A DNA stretch of 64,000 bases from Phoronis australis (GCA_002633005.1 NMRA01000711.1:103590-167589), one strand, 5' to 3'; positions 1-13,400 are shown, numbered from the stretch's first letter. Numbers and translations: made by a program. Notes: a model not told the origin generated them from the sequence alone.

Positions 1-110
1 TGGTGGTTGAGTTGTGGGTGCCTCAGTCGGTGGTGGTTGAGTTGTGGGTGCCTCAGTCGGTTGTGGTTGAGTTGTGGGTGCTTCAGTCAGTGGTGGTTGA
101 GTTGTGACAT
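1..110 (-). repeat. 30-bp coding repeat (Thr/Pro mucin-like tail)
   Basis: About four copies of a 30-bp unit run off the left edge. In the frame of the chitin-binding gene each copy encodes the decapeptide TEAPTTQPPP with small changes. Period 30 keeps the frame open. Such segments are usually O-glycosylated in mucin-like proteins, so copy number probably varies between alleles. Confidence 0.85.
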
Positions 111-854
111 CCTCAGTCGCCTGATGTTTGGTTGTGGGTGACTCTGTTTGTGGTGATTGACTTGTTGGCGTTTTAGTTCGATGTGGCAGCGTGGTCGTTG
201 ACTTTTGTCTTGTCGGCTGTGGAGTGGCTGGTATGCAGTTAACATTTCTGGGCCAATCACATCTTTGCTTAAGTTCGTTAAAGTGGAGGCCTGTTGGACA
301 GTTTCTTGTCCAAAAGTAATTATTGTAACACTGGTAAAATCTCCCACAGTCAATTGGATCTCTGAATAATCCTGTTGGCTGAGGACAGTGAAAGCCCGGA
401 GCCATTGTCGGTGTTACTGCACAGCCAGCACGCCACGCGTAGTCACATGACTTAATCTCTTCGTTGAAGTGAAGTCTAGGCGGACAACTCATTCGGAAGT
501 ACACGTTGTTGTGACAGTGATAGAAGCGAGAGCAGTTTCGGGGATCTCTGAAAAAACCGTTCGGTTTCGGGCACTCAAACTCTTCGACTCCAGGAGGACC
601 TTTCGTGCGAACTGTTGTTATTTGTGTCAGAGGGGTTGTTGTGGTACCCCTCAACTGACAGTTGGCATTTTGAGGCCAGTCACATACTTGGTTCGCTTGA
701 CTGAAGTGGAGACCGCTTGGACACTCCTTGCGCCAGTAAAACCCATGAAAACACTGGTAAAAGTAATGACAGCTGGTCGGATCATTGAACAGGCCAGTCG
801 CGGTGGGGCACGCGAAACCTTCAGCTCTGGTCGCGCTTAGGATCAAATATGTTC
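1..854 (-). CDS. Secreted chitin-binding protein, three CBM14 domains plus mucin-like tail (partial)
   Basis: A single open exon, read on the minus strand, encodes three consecutive peritrophin-A/CBM14 modules of 53 residues. They lie at about 816-658, 579-421 and 393-235. Each has six cysteines in the family spacing and the core pattern GLFxDPxxCxxFYxC followed by CPxxLHF. The third ends in CDWPRNVNC; the second is atypical, ending CDYAWRAGC. Short Thr/Pro linkers separate them. After domain 3 a Thr/Pro/Gln-rich stretch begins and becomes a 10-residue repeat that runs off the window at base 1. The exon starts at 854 after a TTTATTGCAG acceptor, and its first residues (TYLILSATRA) look like the end of a signal peptide. 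I could not identify the first exon between 855 and 1825. CBM14 proteins bind chitin in peritrophic matrices, cuticle and mucus. The modular arrangement suggests a secreted mucin-like chitin binder; the tissue is unknown. Confidence 0.88.
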
Positions 855-1721
855 CTGCAATAAATAGATTCTTGTATAATATGCCACTAACTTTATCTGA
901 AACAAACTCAATGAAAACATTCCCAATTATATTGTGAAATTTAATAACCCTAGCTATCTGGGGCCTCCCATAACGTTCTCGGTATACACACAAGTTCTTG
1001 AACCACCTTCTGTGTTAACATGAAGAACTTTTTTAAAAGTCAAACCTGATATATATAGACCCACAGTTGCTCGCGGAAATCGAACTTGGTACTCACTGCA
1101 AGAAATATTGTTTCGAAATTGAACAATTTTAAACAAGTTAATATTAATCTTGATTGAAAATCAAAGAATAGCACTCGGTGAATAAACTAATAATTTGTTT
1201 CGCTGTATCCGTTACATGAACTGACTCGAGAGCCTGGAGCCTGCTACTATCGACTATTCAACCACGTGGCCGCGTAAAACACCTTTAAATATCTCAGCGA
1301 AGTGAACTCACTGAACCATAGGCTAAGCCTATTGATGCGAAACAAAACTGGATAAAAATTATTTGGTCAAGACAAATAGGAAGACGTCCAGCAATGTCTT
1401 CACCCAAAACATTAATGAACAAACGGGTGCCATGGCATCCCGTCTTGCTTCCCAAAACAAGTTCATTACTTGGCCACTACAATTGTTACAAATTTAATTT
1501 CAAAACGTTTTTAAGATACGGATATACAAATCAATGTGACAAAAATATTGTCGGTCGTTCCAAAAATTGACTGATTCAAATGAATCGCACGTTTTGTCAA
1601 CCAAACATTGAAACAGGCGCTATTCGAAAGGAAAATTGTAAACCCGATTTTCTTTTTGATTTTGCGCCAGCAATGTCACGCCCTCTGTCGAAAATAACTT
1701 TTGATTTAGAACATTTGCAGT

Positions 1722-1756
1722 TATAAAATCGATCTCGTCTTGCTCTTCATTCAGTT
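1722..1756 (+). promoter_or_regulatory. TATA box with initiator-like element
   Basis: TATAAAA at 1722-1728 is followed by TCAGTT at 1751-1756, putting the initiator A 31 bp downstream of the TATA start. This is canonical core-promoter geometry for the plus strand. The only nearby plus-strand coding candidate begins at 2344, so a non-coding first exon would be needed. TATAAAA is common by chance in AT-rich DNA. Confidence 0.3.
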
Positions 1757-1825
1757 TCATTAGAGATGATTTCAAAGCTTTAGCAGACTTGATAGTTCGT
1801 TTTGTTCAGTCCCGCCAGTGTTCTC

Positions 1826-2200
1826 TTAACGGCGCTTTTTTGCAACAGCAGCTACCGACCCAGCGTCGCCGTCAAGTGTGAATCCAAGCATTTTGTAGCA
1901 ACCAAGTATAATTAACACGAAGGATAAGAACGCGGTGACGGCTGTGAAGAAAATTGTTTTCGTCACCAGTGATTGGAATGAGAAGAAAATTTAAGTCTAG
2001 GATACTCGCATATACTGGAAAATGAAAGAAGTGAAAATTATCAGGAAGCGTAATCTCGTTCACACGAATCTGGTCATTGTCTCAAGAAAAGAACAATGAT
2101 ACTGTAAGTCTTACCGTAACAACAAAGCCTTACCATAGCAACACCACAACACTCTGTAAGTCTTACCATAGCAACACCACAACAAGATGAGATTCTTCAT
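1826..2200 (-). CDS. Candidate small single-pass membrane protein, two exons
   Basis: The terminal exon 1826-1941 follows a good acceptor (TTTTCTTCACAG) and encodes a hydrophobic helix (AFLSFVLIILGC), then a charged tail ending AAVAKKRR and stop. An upstream piece at 2167-2200 reads MKNLILLWCCY and ends at a GTAAG donor. Its phase (one base over) matches the two-base start of the terminal exon. Joined, they give 49 codons with one long membrane segment. The frame stays open a little upstream of this ATG, so the exon could instead be internal to a longer protein. A second GTAAG donor 33 bp downstream, in a duplicated copy, would add 11 in-frame residues. The tail loosely resembles the loop of CD225/dispanin proteins, which I regard as unproven. 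No other homology is recognised. Confidence 0.35.
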
Positions 2201-2343
2201 TACGTCACCTGGCCTTTGCTTAATTGCTTTCTTCGGGAAAAGTGAAAATCTTTAGAACGTTTTCATGCGATGATTCAAAATGAGACTCGCCACTCCGGAA
2301 AGTCGACTGAAGATGCTCTGTTGCTATTTACAGTTTTGGAAAG

Positions 2344-2470
2344 ATGGCCCAACGTTCCCCCAATATATACCCAGTGCATTTACCAAGAATAACAACAGGA
2401 TACTCTTCGAATGACGCAGATTACGCGGACTATCAAACAACAACTGAGCAGCAACCGCAGGTGATAAAAG
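2344..2470 (+). CDS. Candidate first coding exon, polar N-terminus
   Basis: After a pyrimidine-rich stretch ending CTATTTACAG (AG near 2330) a short leader precedes ATG at 2344. The frame encodes 42 codons of polar sequence (for example GYSSNDADYADY and TTTEQQ) and ends at a possible donor AAAG|GTAATA with phase 1. The composition resembles disordered cytosolic N-termini of small membrane proteins. I could not find a convincing downstream exon, so this is an orphan exon call. It competes with the minus-strand candidate at 1826-2200, although the two do not overlap. Confidence 0.25.
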
Positions 2471-3093
2471 GTAATAAAACGACAAACTTCAGGTCATTGG
2501 TAGCACATCACGTTTTGCATTGAGTGATGTCCCAACTTAATTTTATTGTACCGTTTCATGCGCTTCTCGTTTAGCATTTGCTGGGTACTCATTTTGGCGA
2601 AAATTTCTTTTCCTTTGATCATGTGATGATCAAGTGAGCAGAAACTGGTTTATGAAGATCGAAGGTTATACATGCACACGCATGCACATCAAAATTGAAT
2701 ATGACGTAAGCAGCGTTGGCTACCACAATTTCAAGAAATGAAAAAGAGTGCCTGAGTTACTAATTCACGACACTTAACAGATTTATTGTTCAAATCTCTT
2801 TATTAAATATACTCAGTTGTGGAACTATGCACAATGCCATTCATGCCCGTTCATTCGAGACTTTTTTAAAAACAGAAGTCGAGGAATTGTTAGCTTTTTC
2901 ATACAAACAGAAAATTGTGGGAAAATTCGAAAACATATTTTGGAAAAATCCCCAAAATGACTCACATGAACGAGGGAAGATGCTGTTCACTCTCCTTTCA
3001 GAAATCAAACTATGATTTAAGAAAATTAAGAATTTGTAACCAATCAACATTAAAAATTCACGACACGTCAACTCCAACTCCTCTTGTAATGGT

Positions 3094-3405
3094 TCTGTTA
3101 CATGTAAGTGTACATAACGGATACCAATATGTTATATGTAAGTGTACATAACGGATATCAATATGTTACATGTAAGTGTACATAACGGATACCAATATGT
3201 TATATGTAAGTGTACATAACGTATACCAATATGTTACATGTAAGTGTACATAACGGATACCAATATGTTACATGTAAGTGTACATAACGGATACCAATAT
3301 GTTATATGTAAGTGTACATAACGGATACCAATATGTTATATGTAAGTGTACATAACGTATACCAATATGTTATACGTAAGTGTACATAACGGATACCAAT
3401 CTATT
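3094..3405 (+). repeat. Minisatellite, 34-bp unit, nine copies
   Basis: The core TAAGTGTACATAACG recurs every 34 bp at about 3105, 3139, 3173, 3207, 3241, 3275, 3309, 3343 and 3377. Copies differ by one or two bases (GGATACC, GGATATC or GTATACC after the core). The near identity implies recent expansion. Confidence 0.95.
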
Positions 3406-5516
3406 ATCTTAATTGTCCAGTTAAACGAATTGTCTCCATTAAGCTGTTACACGCTCTTCACTTGAATACACTTGCTCTCATTCTTTAACTCATTTACTAA
3501 TAATACAACAGGCGTCGTTCTAGTCAAATGCATGGTTCTCATTGACTCATTTTCATTTAACTATGATAAATGATACTGAATCTTCAATCATTTATAATAG
3601 TTAGATTTTAATTTACCATTACCTTTACATATACACCTAACAGTTTACTATGTACGTTCATTCCCACATCTCATAATACACGAATTCACCTTTGAGGTCA
3701 CTGTATTTGTGTAATGCTATTCAAATTGTAAAAATGGAAATATCCAAGTTTAGGGTAAAAATAATCCTTTGGCAAAAACCACAGCCTGTCTGTTAGTGAG
3801 TTCGTCGACATTTCAGAAAGAAATTATGGTACGCCCTTGTTTACTATTTTATAGTGAGTATGAATAATTTTGTTGATGTCAAGTGTATTTTGACAACACA
3901 GAAAAACATAAACCCCTCATAAATACCGCGATAAGGAGTATAGCTCACTGTTCTGTGTAGAACATGACATATACCTGATTACCCTCGACAAGTTCTGTGT
4001 TCACTTAACAGCCTTGGGCGTGGGCGAAACTGTTTTCTTATTAGCAAAAGTTCACAAAGGAATATCGCCTTATTCTCGGCAGAAAAATTCGCGAAGGTAG
4101 ATAATTAATTCATTAGTTAATGTTAATAATTGAAACTGACTGCAAATAAACCTTTCAATTAAAATCCTCTCTGTTATCTTCTAGCTGTTATAAGCATTTC
4201 CGTCACTCAAACATATGCATTCAGTGTTATCTTAGCGAGAGCTTATCAGAATTAAAGTTAATTTAGTTGCTCCTGTATCACACTGTAGCCTCACGTTTAT
4301 AAATTATCATCACAAGAACGTGTAAACGTACACATTTTTCGGAACAGAGACTTGAAATCATGTGACGTAATTGTTATCGGAACTACGTAATATTCTTGAA
4401 ATCTTGACCCGGATGGAAATAGCAGAGCGAGATAGCAGTTGGCGACTTCGGTACGTAACGGCGAAAGGATGACGTCAGATTTCTCGATAAAGATAACGCG
4501 ACGTCTGTTGCCTTTTAGTCTGCAAAGATGAGCGACCGAATTTTGTGTTTGAATTAAAATTACGTTGAATGATGCAAACAAGTGTGTGGCTTATAAATGT
4601 TTGAAACAAGGTAGGCGTTATTCGTTTTAGCTAAGAACCAGTGAGATACTGGTTCCTAAGCTATAGCTACCAGAAATCCCATAACAATTTAAAAGTCCCA
4701 TATGCCGCGGAACTAAGTTGACTCCGATTAGTTTATCATGCTTGGTGCTCAGGTGTTTGGGCGGTCCTATTTAATAATCTTCCTAAAACGCAAGTTAGCA
4801 GGAAATTGTCTGCGCGTTTGTATGTGTTATGTAAGCTTGCTATTCAGTTGATTGTGGTTTATATAGCATAATGGATACAGGCTAAAGTTATAGTGGTCAT
4901 GTACATGTACGCCCCAGTTTTGTAGCCATTTTATCTACGACAACCTGCGTACAACTAAATTTGAGGTATATTTAGATCGGGTTAAGTTCCATTCATCTTT
5001 AGAATGCTTGCATGACTTTGCAATTTCTTGTGGACACTGATTTCAGTTGTTTTACAACTGTTAATTAATGTTTATCAACGTTTTCCTGGACGCGGCTCTG
5101 TCAAGCTCAATCTGGGTTTAGCGGCTACGGTTTGCGGCTGATCAACAATATTTCTATGTAGTTCTTCACGCTGCCCAAAATCCTCCACCCTGCTCGCAGT
5201 CTTGACTTGTAAGCTGTGTTTGTTTAGAGCAGAGTAGCTACGTTCTGAGAGGTGGCACTTTGGAAATGAAGACGTGGTGGTTCTAATTTATGAATATTTT
5301 GTTGTAGCGGTCACTCCAAAATTATTGCGGATCCGCGGCTATACTCTGACGTTGTCAGCCCAAGCTATGAAGGTTATCATTACTACGGAAAAAACTATGT
5401 GTTTCAACCACCTATAGACTGTGATTGATAAAAAGATTCACTCTGCCCGTGTTATGGGTCCGAAATGTGGGCTACCAAGAAGACGAATGGCTTGAAAAAG
5501 CGCATTAAATTTTGTA

Positions 5517-6571
5517 AACGTGCGTTTGGTGTTGCTAACTTATGTTGAGCGAATGAGGAAAATCACGATTGCGGTTATTAACCAAATAGCATATCATATT
5601 TTTCAGTCATTGTTTCATACTTCTCTCGAAATGGATCCTTATCCTACTTAAGTCAAGATTAGCATTGGAAAATTTGAATGATTTGTAAAAGTATGGTCAG
5701 TATTCACGGAGTTATGCCTCTTCTGTTGTACTCATTGTCAAATTATGAAGTTCTACGGAGTTTGGTTGGATCAAGTTGTTGTACGTTAAAATTCATAACT
5801 GGGAATTTTTTGGAAAGAAGAAGGGGTTGTTATTTGAAAGGTTGGCAATAATGTATATGCCTGGCATTTAATTCAAAAGTGCATTTAATAAGCATGAATT
5901 TAAGATTGAATTCGATTTTCAAATTTAACTCTGTCTATATTTCCGTATACAGATTATGGTCATGGCTTGTTTTTAAGGTTAAATCACAAACTGTTAATTG
6001 AAGTAAGCACACACTTAGATATTGACCACGTGGATATAGTGTNAACGTGCGTTTGGTGTTGCTAACTTGTGTTGAGCGAATGAGGAAAATCACGATTGCG
6101 GTTATTAACCAAATAGCATATCATATTTTTCAGTCATTGATTCATACTTCTCTCGAAATGGATCCTTATCCTACTTAAGTCAAGATTAGCATTGGAAAAT
6201 TTGAATGTTTTGTAAAAGTATGGTCAGTATTCACGGAGTTATGCCTCTTCTGTTGTACTCAAATTGTCAAATTATGAAGTTCTACGGAGTTTGGTTGGAT
6301 CAAGTTGTTGTACGTTAAAATTCATAACTGGGAATTTTTTGGAAAGAAGAAGGGGTTGTTATTTGAAAGGTTGGCAATAATGTATATGCCTGGCATTTAA
6401 TTCAAAAGTGCATTTAATAAGCATGAATTTAAGATTGAATTCGATTTTCAAATTTAACTCTGTCTATATTTCCGTATACAGATTATGGTCATGGCTTGTT
6501 TTTAAGGTTAAATCACAAACTGTTAATTGAAGTAAGCACACACTTAGATATTGACCACGTGGATATAGTGT
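5517..6571 (+). repeat. Near-identical 527-bp direct duplication around a single N
   Basis: Bases 5517-6042 are repeated at 6044-6571 with only a few differences, including a two-base insertion and several substitutions. The first copy ends immediately before an N at 6043 and the second begins immediately after it. This looks like two contig ends, or two haplotypes, laid end to end rather than merged. A real tandem duplication is possible but less likely. Confidence 0.9.
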
Positions 6572-7406
6572 ATCTCTCCGTCTCAATATTATTCAGGACA
6601 TGAACGCCATATTCTTTTCAACTGCAGTAGGTACACTGAACAAAGAGAAAAGTATATAGATACTACGGTAAGCATACCTCCCTAAGCGACAATGATAATG
6701 AATATTGTAACTTTATAAATATGTTTTCTAAACCTTTCAAATTTGTGAGAACTTTTTACGCGCTTAAACATGTAAACGATGTTTTTTCTGTGATGGTCCA
6801 ATGTCCTTAAGAAATACTATTGACTGATTGATTGATAAAAAATCTTAACGAGCAAAAATAGCCAAGTGTTGTAGACTCCTTTCTATTTTTTAATTGAACC
6901 TCTTTTCGAGAATATTGGTAAGACAAGTGAGCCCTCAAAATTTACAGTTGTTCTTGAGTCCAACTATTTTTTGGGACTGTACTCACGTACTCCATGTTTC
7001 AACTAATTCGGTCTCAAGTTGACTTACGAATGCCCAGCGAGATAGTAAAAGGCATACATGTACGGGCATTGAGTCACAACACACGGTGGCAATACAGGGA
7101 TCAAACTTGAGTAGTTTTTGCAACAATAGCGCAACAAGGCTTATGGTCAAGGCTGAGAAGATAATTGTTTTATTACCCCCTATAGATTGTGAATAGCCCA
7201 GCCCAGAATGTGAATCCTGCTAGACTCCATTTGAACACGATTACCTGACAAATAGTACAAACTGGACTGAATTTTAATGACACAATATATTTAATACTTT
7301 TTCAAAACACTTCATTATATACACTATTTACATACCGTGAGAAAAAAATTGGAATGTTAAATAAGAAGCAATCCCATGTAACATAGTGTCAAGTTAACGA
7401 AGTAAT

Positions 7407-10400
7407 TTATTCTTCCACTTGTTCCACAGGTGGAGCTGGTACTTCATCATTCTCTGCAGCTCCCTCTTCAGGTACTTCTTTCTCCTCCACAGCCTCTGTT
7501 TCATCTGCCTTTTCACCACCCTCTTCCTCCATTTCCTCTATTTTACCAAGTGCTGGCTGTTTCTCTTGATCAGTCTCATCTGCACTTGATGCCATTGTTG
7601 AATCATCTGTGTTTGGATCTGCAATTCATATTTTGTATTGCTAAAGTTTTACAATCAAAAACAGGTAAAAGGTAACAGCAAAAAAAAAACAACACAAAAA
7701 TTGCAGTTATTCAGCATGAACTAATTAAACTAACTCAAACTTAAATAGTAACTGCTAACTGAAACAAAAAGTCAAAGTAATTTTTCAGGCAAATAAGCTT
7801 ACGGTGTGCTCTTTGTTCAAAACTACCTAAAGTGGCAAAATTGAAATGTCTGAATACAGACGATGACGATTCAACCACATTATTGAAATTTTCTGAGACA
7901 ACTCATATCGGGCACTTTACACTTAACTATCAACAGTAGCAATGGAAATACACATATTATAATTTTATTATAAAACATGGGAATATTATACATTTGAAAA
8001 AATCCACAAAGGTTGCCAATAACGCTGTCCAAATTATGATAAAGTTGAAATTTCGTTTACCAATATCAGGATTATTATACAAACATGGACAAATCCCATA
8101 GGAAAAGTGTGGTTATACAGGCCGAGGGAGAGCAGTCGATCGTGCTTGACTCTGAAGGACAAAGTTAACATTGTGCCCGAGGTTCATATAGCCTGAAATG
8201 CCTGAGGGATTGCATGACCCATATAATTATGTTGATACGACCGCTGGTGTTTCTATCCTCTGACTTCACCATCTGTTTGATATGTGCACTCTGGCCTTGA
8301 TGTGCTGACATCATCTGTTTACTAACTTTGCTAACTAGGTCACCTCTGCAGTTTTGTGATACGAATTATATCGTAATTTGTTGTCCGAGTGAATTCAAAA
8401 GAGCAATATTACCTCAAAGCAGAAATTGTACAATGGCTTTGGGCAATCAGTGGACAGAAATATCAGTTGCCGTATGATATAGACCACAAATTCAAAAATC
8501 AGAATGATCACTGTGCATTCACACATACACTACAGTTACACACACAATGCAGATGTTGGGACCTGCAGGGTCAAAGGGCATGTTGGGACCTGCAGGGTCA
8601 AAGGGCATGTTGGGGATCAGGGGATGCAAATCCATACTGGAACACATGACAAAGACCAAACCTGTTCATAACTCCAAACCACATGCACCATACAAATCAT
8701 ATAGGAAAGATGGAGAAGTGCACAAGTGGCAAAGATTTATCTCTCATGTCACATGTCAGGTATTTGATTTACTGCAGTGCATTCATTTCCAAGTAAACGA
8801 AGAGAACTTTACAACCATGTGATCCGTGCCTGATATACACAAGATTAAGAACCATACATGTATCAATAGAATGAGCAGACACCACCACACGGATTTGTGA
8901 TATACAAGGGAGACAACTCACGAACTTATTAAGGAGGGAACAACAGTGTGCTTAATCTAAAAAAACTTACCCATTTAATCATCTGATGGAACATCTAACA
9001 TTGAATTAAAACTTAGCGATTTATGAAATTCAAAGCATCACATTGCAATATAGGCAAAATTCAGTGAATCAATCAAAACTGTTTGTCTGGTGTGAATTTT
9101 TAATTACTGAAATAATTAATGGCGAGTTGTTGCATGCCTGACAATGTGGACCATCCCTGACCTTGACCTTGACCAATGCAGACATGTAATACTTAATCAT
9201 GTTTTATCACATACCACCACTTTTTTCATATAAATTGATTTCCTCCAACAATTAATCAAGGACCCTGATTTTAGAAAAAAATCTGGATAACTGTCAATTT
9301 TAGAAGAGTTTGAATGTCCGTTCTTGATATTGGTTTCTATTCTCAATAGGGGACTAGTCACCAATAGAGTGACTCTATTCACTAGGTCATGTAATTACGA
9401 AAATTATTGTTTCTTCATGTCTAATCAGAAGGCTTGAAAGTTTCCAGACTCAATAGGAAAACTAACAAAAACGGTAACATCTGAATAGAGAAGTAAAAAT
9501 TAACTGTGTGGGATCTTGAATTTTCAAAATTGGTCAAGTAACAGGGATTTTGTCAACAAAAACCCAATCCTCCAGCTATTCATTGGAAAGATGGAGTTCC
9601 CAGCATGACTTCCCAGCTAATAATACGCACCACTAACTCACAATAGAAACTACCCTGAACGAGAATGTAGACAAAACCACAATCACAATGGTGATGGAGT
9701 AACTGTGTTTAAAGGCCACCAGTTCACCAGAGGATTTTTCATCAAGTCTGTCTTGGTGAAATGACTAATAAAAATGATTTATAAATAACTGTCATAGTTT
9801 TATGTCTGATTACTACAAACCTGAGCTATCCTTTTTGGCCTCCACGTCTTCTGTGCTTTCTTCAGGTATAACGTCTGTGGCAATGATAACAGGTGTGGGT
9901 GGCTTCTTAACCCGTGTTGGGTCTGGATAGATGAAGTCGATTTCATCAAGCAAGTTCTAGAGAAACAGTTTATATGTTGGAAACATGCAATTAAGATCTA
10001 TTATGAGTTTGTTCTCTACAACAGTTCACAAGATGCAGCGATGAAGTGATCAGTGTTGCAACGTACATAAATTTTTAGCATCATAGCAAAAAAACTGACT
10101 CTAAACAGTTTGTTTCCCATCTCAATTCTCCACCATAAACAAAAAGTCACTACATTTTTGTATACAAAAATAGCAAATTCGACTCTTGGAATTGACAATG
10201 TCTTACCAAATTAGTCAGGTGAATTCAGTATACATTATTGTGCCACACAATTACCACTTAAATGATGTTTAACTTGAAATTTAACCCAAATTGCACCACA
10301 AAATTGGTCCATTTTAGAGTCAAGTCTTGAGTAAAGTTTGGGAATCTCAGGCACAGGATCTCATACATATACAAAAGTGTCCACATAACCAAAAACGTTA

Positions 10401-13400
10401 ATTAGTCACCCCACACTAATACAGGTTCGGACTCACCTCAACGCAAGATGAGATCTTGGTTTTTGCATCCTCATTCAAGGGCAGGTCACGTACAACAGTC
10501 CAATCACCATTCGCAGATACTGTGACAGGCACTGAACAAACTGGACCCTCTGGAATGTCGTACCAACCTGACCAAGAGAAAAGACAAGAATATTGCTGTG
10601 AACATGCTGGTCATGTTACGCAGTCAGTCTTTACTAATTTTGAATCTCAATGCAATAATCTTTGAATAAGAACAAATATCAACTCTTTAACCTTTGTTTT
10701 CAACAGACAGTGATTACCATTCATAGCTAATTACAGATTCCAAGAATATTGCTCCCCGGCCAGATTAACACAAACAAAAAATTTTTTCAATTGGAAAAGC
10801 TTGACAACAACAAACAAAATAGGAACATTGGTGGTTACCAACAATAAATAGGATAAAATTAATCACCTCACTTGAGAAGGAGACGGGGTGGTTTTGTGGT
10901 AAAGTAGAGGAAACCTCCCTGTCATTCAAGTTTGTCAGAAATAAATTTAAAAACTGAAATTAAATTTAAATTTTAAATTGAAAACTTCCTTCGTCAAGCT
11001 TCCTAATGAAGAAAACTTTACTTTTACTTTCTAGTTGTTTTGCTGTTAGTATTTTGTTGCCAAATTGTAATATTTCCAAGGTAACGTGTCTGGCAGGATG
11101 AGTCAGTTTTCACAACTTGCGTCTCAATACATTGTACCCTTCACATAGCTGCACTACAACAAAATATGGTACTACTTCAAGATGTGTTTGTATGCACTTA
11201 CAGTAATATAAACATTTAACAACACATACAGCACATCGTTATATTAGTTTATTTCACTAACCATAAATCTATCGACACAGGACATGTATGAACTGTGTTC
11301 TGTAGACCTCAGACATCCCCGAAGCACATATGGCGAGAAATCTTTGGTTATTGAATGGAAATAGTACATTCTAACCCGTAATTCACTGACCAATCACATT
11401 TCAGAAACTGATATGATAGAAAAGTGCAGTTTAGAGGCACAACGAGGACAAAGCTATGAGTATTTGGAGGATTGTTGTGTTTTTCACTGACTGATGTCAG
11501 AGCAAGACTTCTGAGTTCAGAAAACGATATCTCCAGGGAGAGTCATGATATCTCCAGGGAGAGTCATGATATCTCCAGGGAGAGTCATGATATCTCCAGG
11601 GAGAGTCATGATATCTCCAGGGAGAGTCATGATATCTCCAGGGGAGTCCACTGATTTTAGATTAAGAAATCGTATCAAGAAATTCCAGATATGATTTTTG
11701 AGCATTTTTATCAAAGTTTGAATGCAGGAAGCTAAATGTATGCATATGGTGAAAGGACTTTAATTGCCATCTCAATGCAACCTGTAAAACAACATTTTTG
11801 CCAACAGATGGTCACATGACCATATGACTGCCAACAGATGGTCACATGACCATATGACTGCCACATGTGAATGACATAAATATATTTATATTGACTAATA
11901 GTTTCAGAAAATACTTTTATGGATTAACAGATAATAATTACTTAAAAGGATACTAAACCCTATTTTGATGATTTCAACCAACACTCGTTGTATCACCTGC
12001 TAATGTATCATTGCCGTCGTCAATCTTGAAGCAAGAATCAACTAAAAACTCCATACTCCCTATGCCACAGATTGGATATTAAAGTTCTTTCTAGGTGGCT
12101 TCTCCTCACAGCTACCGTGTACTAAAAGCGTAGGTCACGCTTGCCCGTTTAGTAGACTTTGAAAGGAGTTTTCAATTTTATTCCGAAATTTTGAGGGTTA
12201 TCGAGGGCTACAGAGCATTACTTTGATTAGTGGTACACATAACTTTATGGTTCGGGTTTCAGCTCAAAACATGGCTGCATGTGACTTAAAGACAAACTTC
12301 ACGTCACATGAAATGAATAACATCATACCTTGAGACACAAGACCCAATGAGAAAATCTGTCCTTCCTTCGATCCATTGAACCAGTCAGCAAGAGTTGAAA
12401 CCACAGCTGCTGCGTGCGACATCACTGGCCTCCTTTTCAAGCTATCAGTCAACATGACTGTGTGTTTCGAAAGTGATTCAAGAAACTCTGTTTCAAACCA
12501 CTTTGCGTCATGAACGAGTGAACCAACGGCTCTCGAGTAAAATGGTGGTCCCCAAATTGCACCCTCGCTGTTGTGGATTCTCACATTGTTGTAGTCTGCG
12601 TAGAAAACACCAGCAGGGTTTCCCCATATCACAACATCGACAACGTTGGCAGAGTTAAGTTCACACTTTTTGGCTATTATTCCCTTCACATGGTTCTCCA
12701 CAAGTCGAGACAAAGCGACAACATTTTTAGGAGAAAAGTCCGGGGCGTGCTTCAGCAACATGTAAACATTGAAGTTGACTGGACCTGATCCGGCAACAAT
12801 CACCTTTGTATCTTTCGGTGCAACGCGAGCCAAAGTATTACCATACTCACTAAACACATCAAAGTTTCTCTTATAAAATGCCTCCTTCTCTTCTTCCTCC
12901 ACTAAGTCCACTTCATCTAAAAGCACAATGGCCTTGCATGCCGCGAACGCGACCAGGGGGTCAGATGTCACACGGACATTTCTCAGAAGTGAACATGCCA
13001 GGTCTTCAGCCTCCAGTCTGACGCCCTCCACTAGTGGCAGGTTGTCTGGCGAGTCAAGCAGGTTCAAGTTGATTTCTGTGTGCGGGCCAAAAACCTCACC
13101 CTTGGCAATGCGATATATCATGTGGTAACAAACATCGCTGCTGGCATTAGATATGCAGACATTGATCGGGTTGCTAAGCGACTTGAAGTACTGCTCCTCC
13201 TCAGCTACCTCAATTGTTGTCTGCAGATTCTCATCAGCAATTTTCAACATGTCATCGCTGGTTAGCTGTGACTGGAACCCATAGTAACCATCAATGTATT
13301 CTAGGAAATCATTGACGCCACCTTTGGAAACAAAACAAAAACAATCTTTAAAACCTACATTAACGATTTATTCTCCAGAAGCAAAAAGGAGTCTGAGCTT

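Larger units (their letters stand above)
2471..7400. other. Intergenic stretch, no convincing gene
   Basis: About 4.9 kb of AT-rich DNA. It holds the 34-bp minisatellite (3094-3405), a small palindrome near 4628-4668 built around AAGAACCAGT, and the 527-bp duplication (5517-6571). Open frames are short and lack splice signals or recognisable motifs. The longest, 94 codons on the minus strand at 4297-4581, has no coding character that I can see. Confidence 0.6.

Noticed and set aside
469-840. 123-codon plus-strand frame
   Set aside because: Antisense shadow of the chitin-binding exon, whose three domains on the minus strand are unmistakable.
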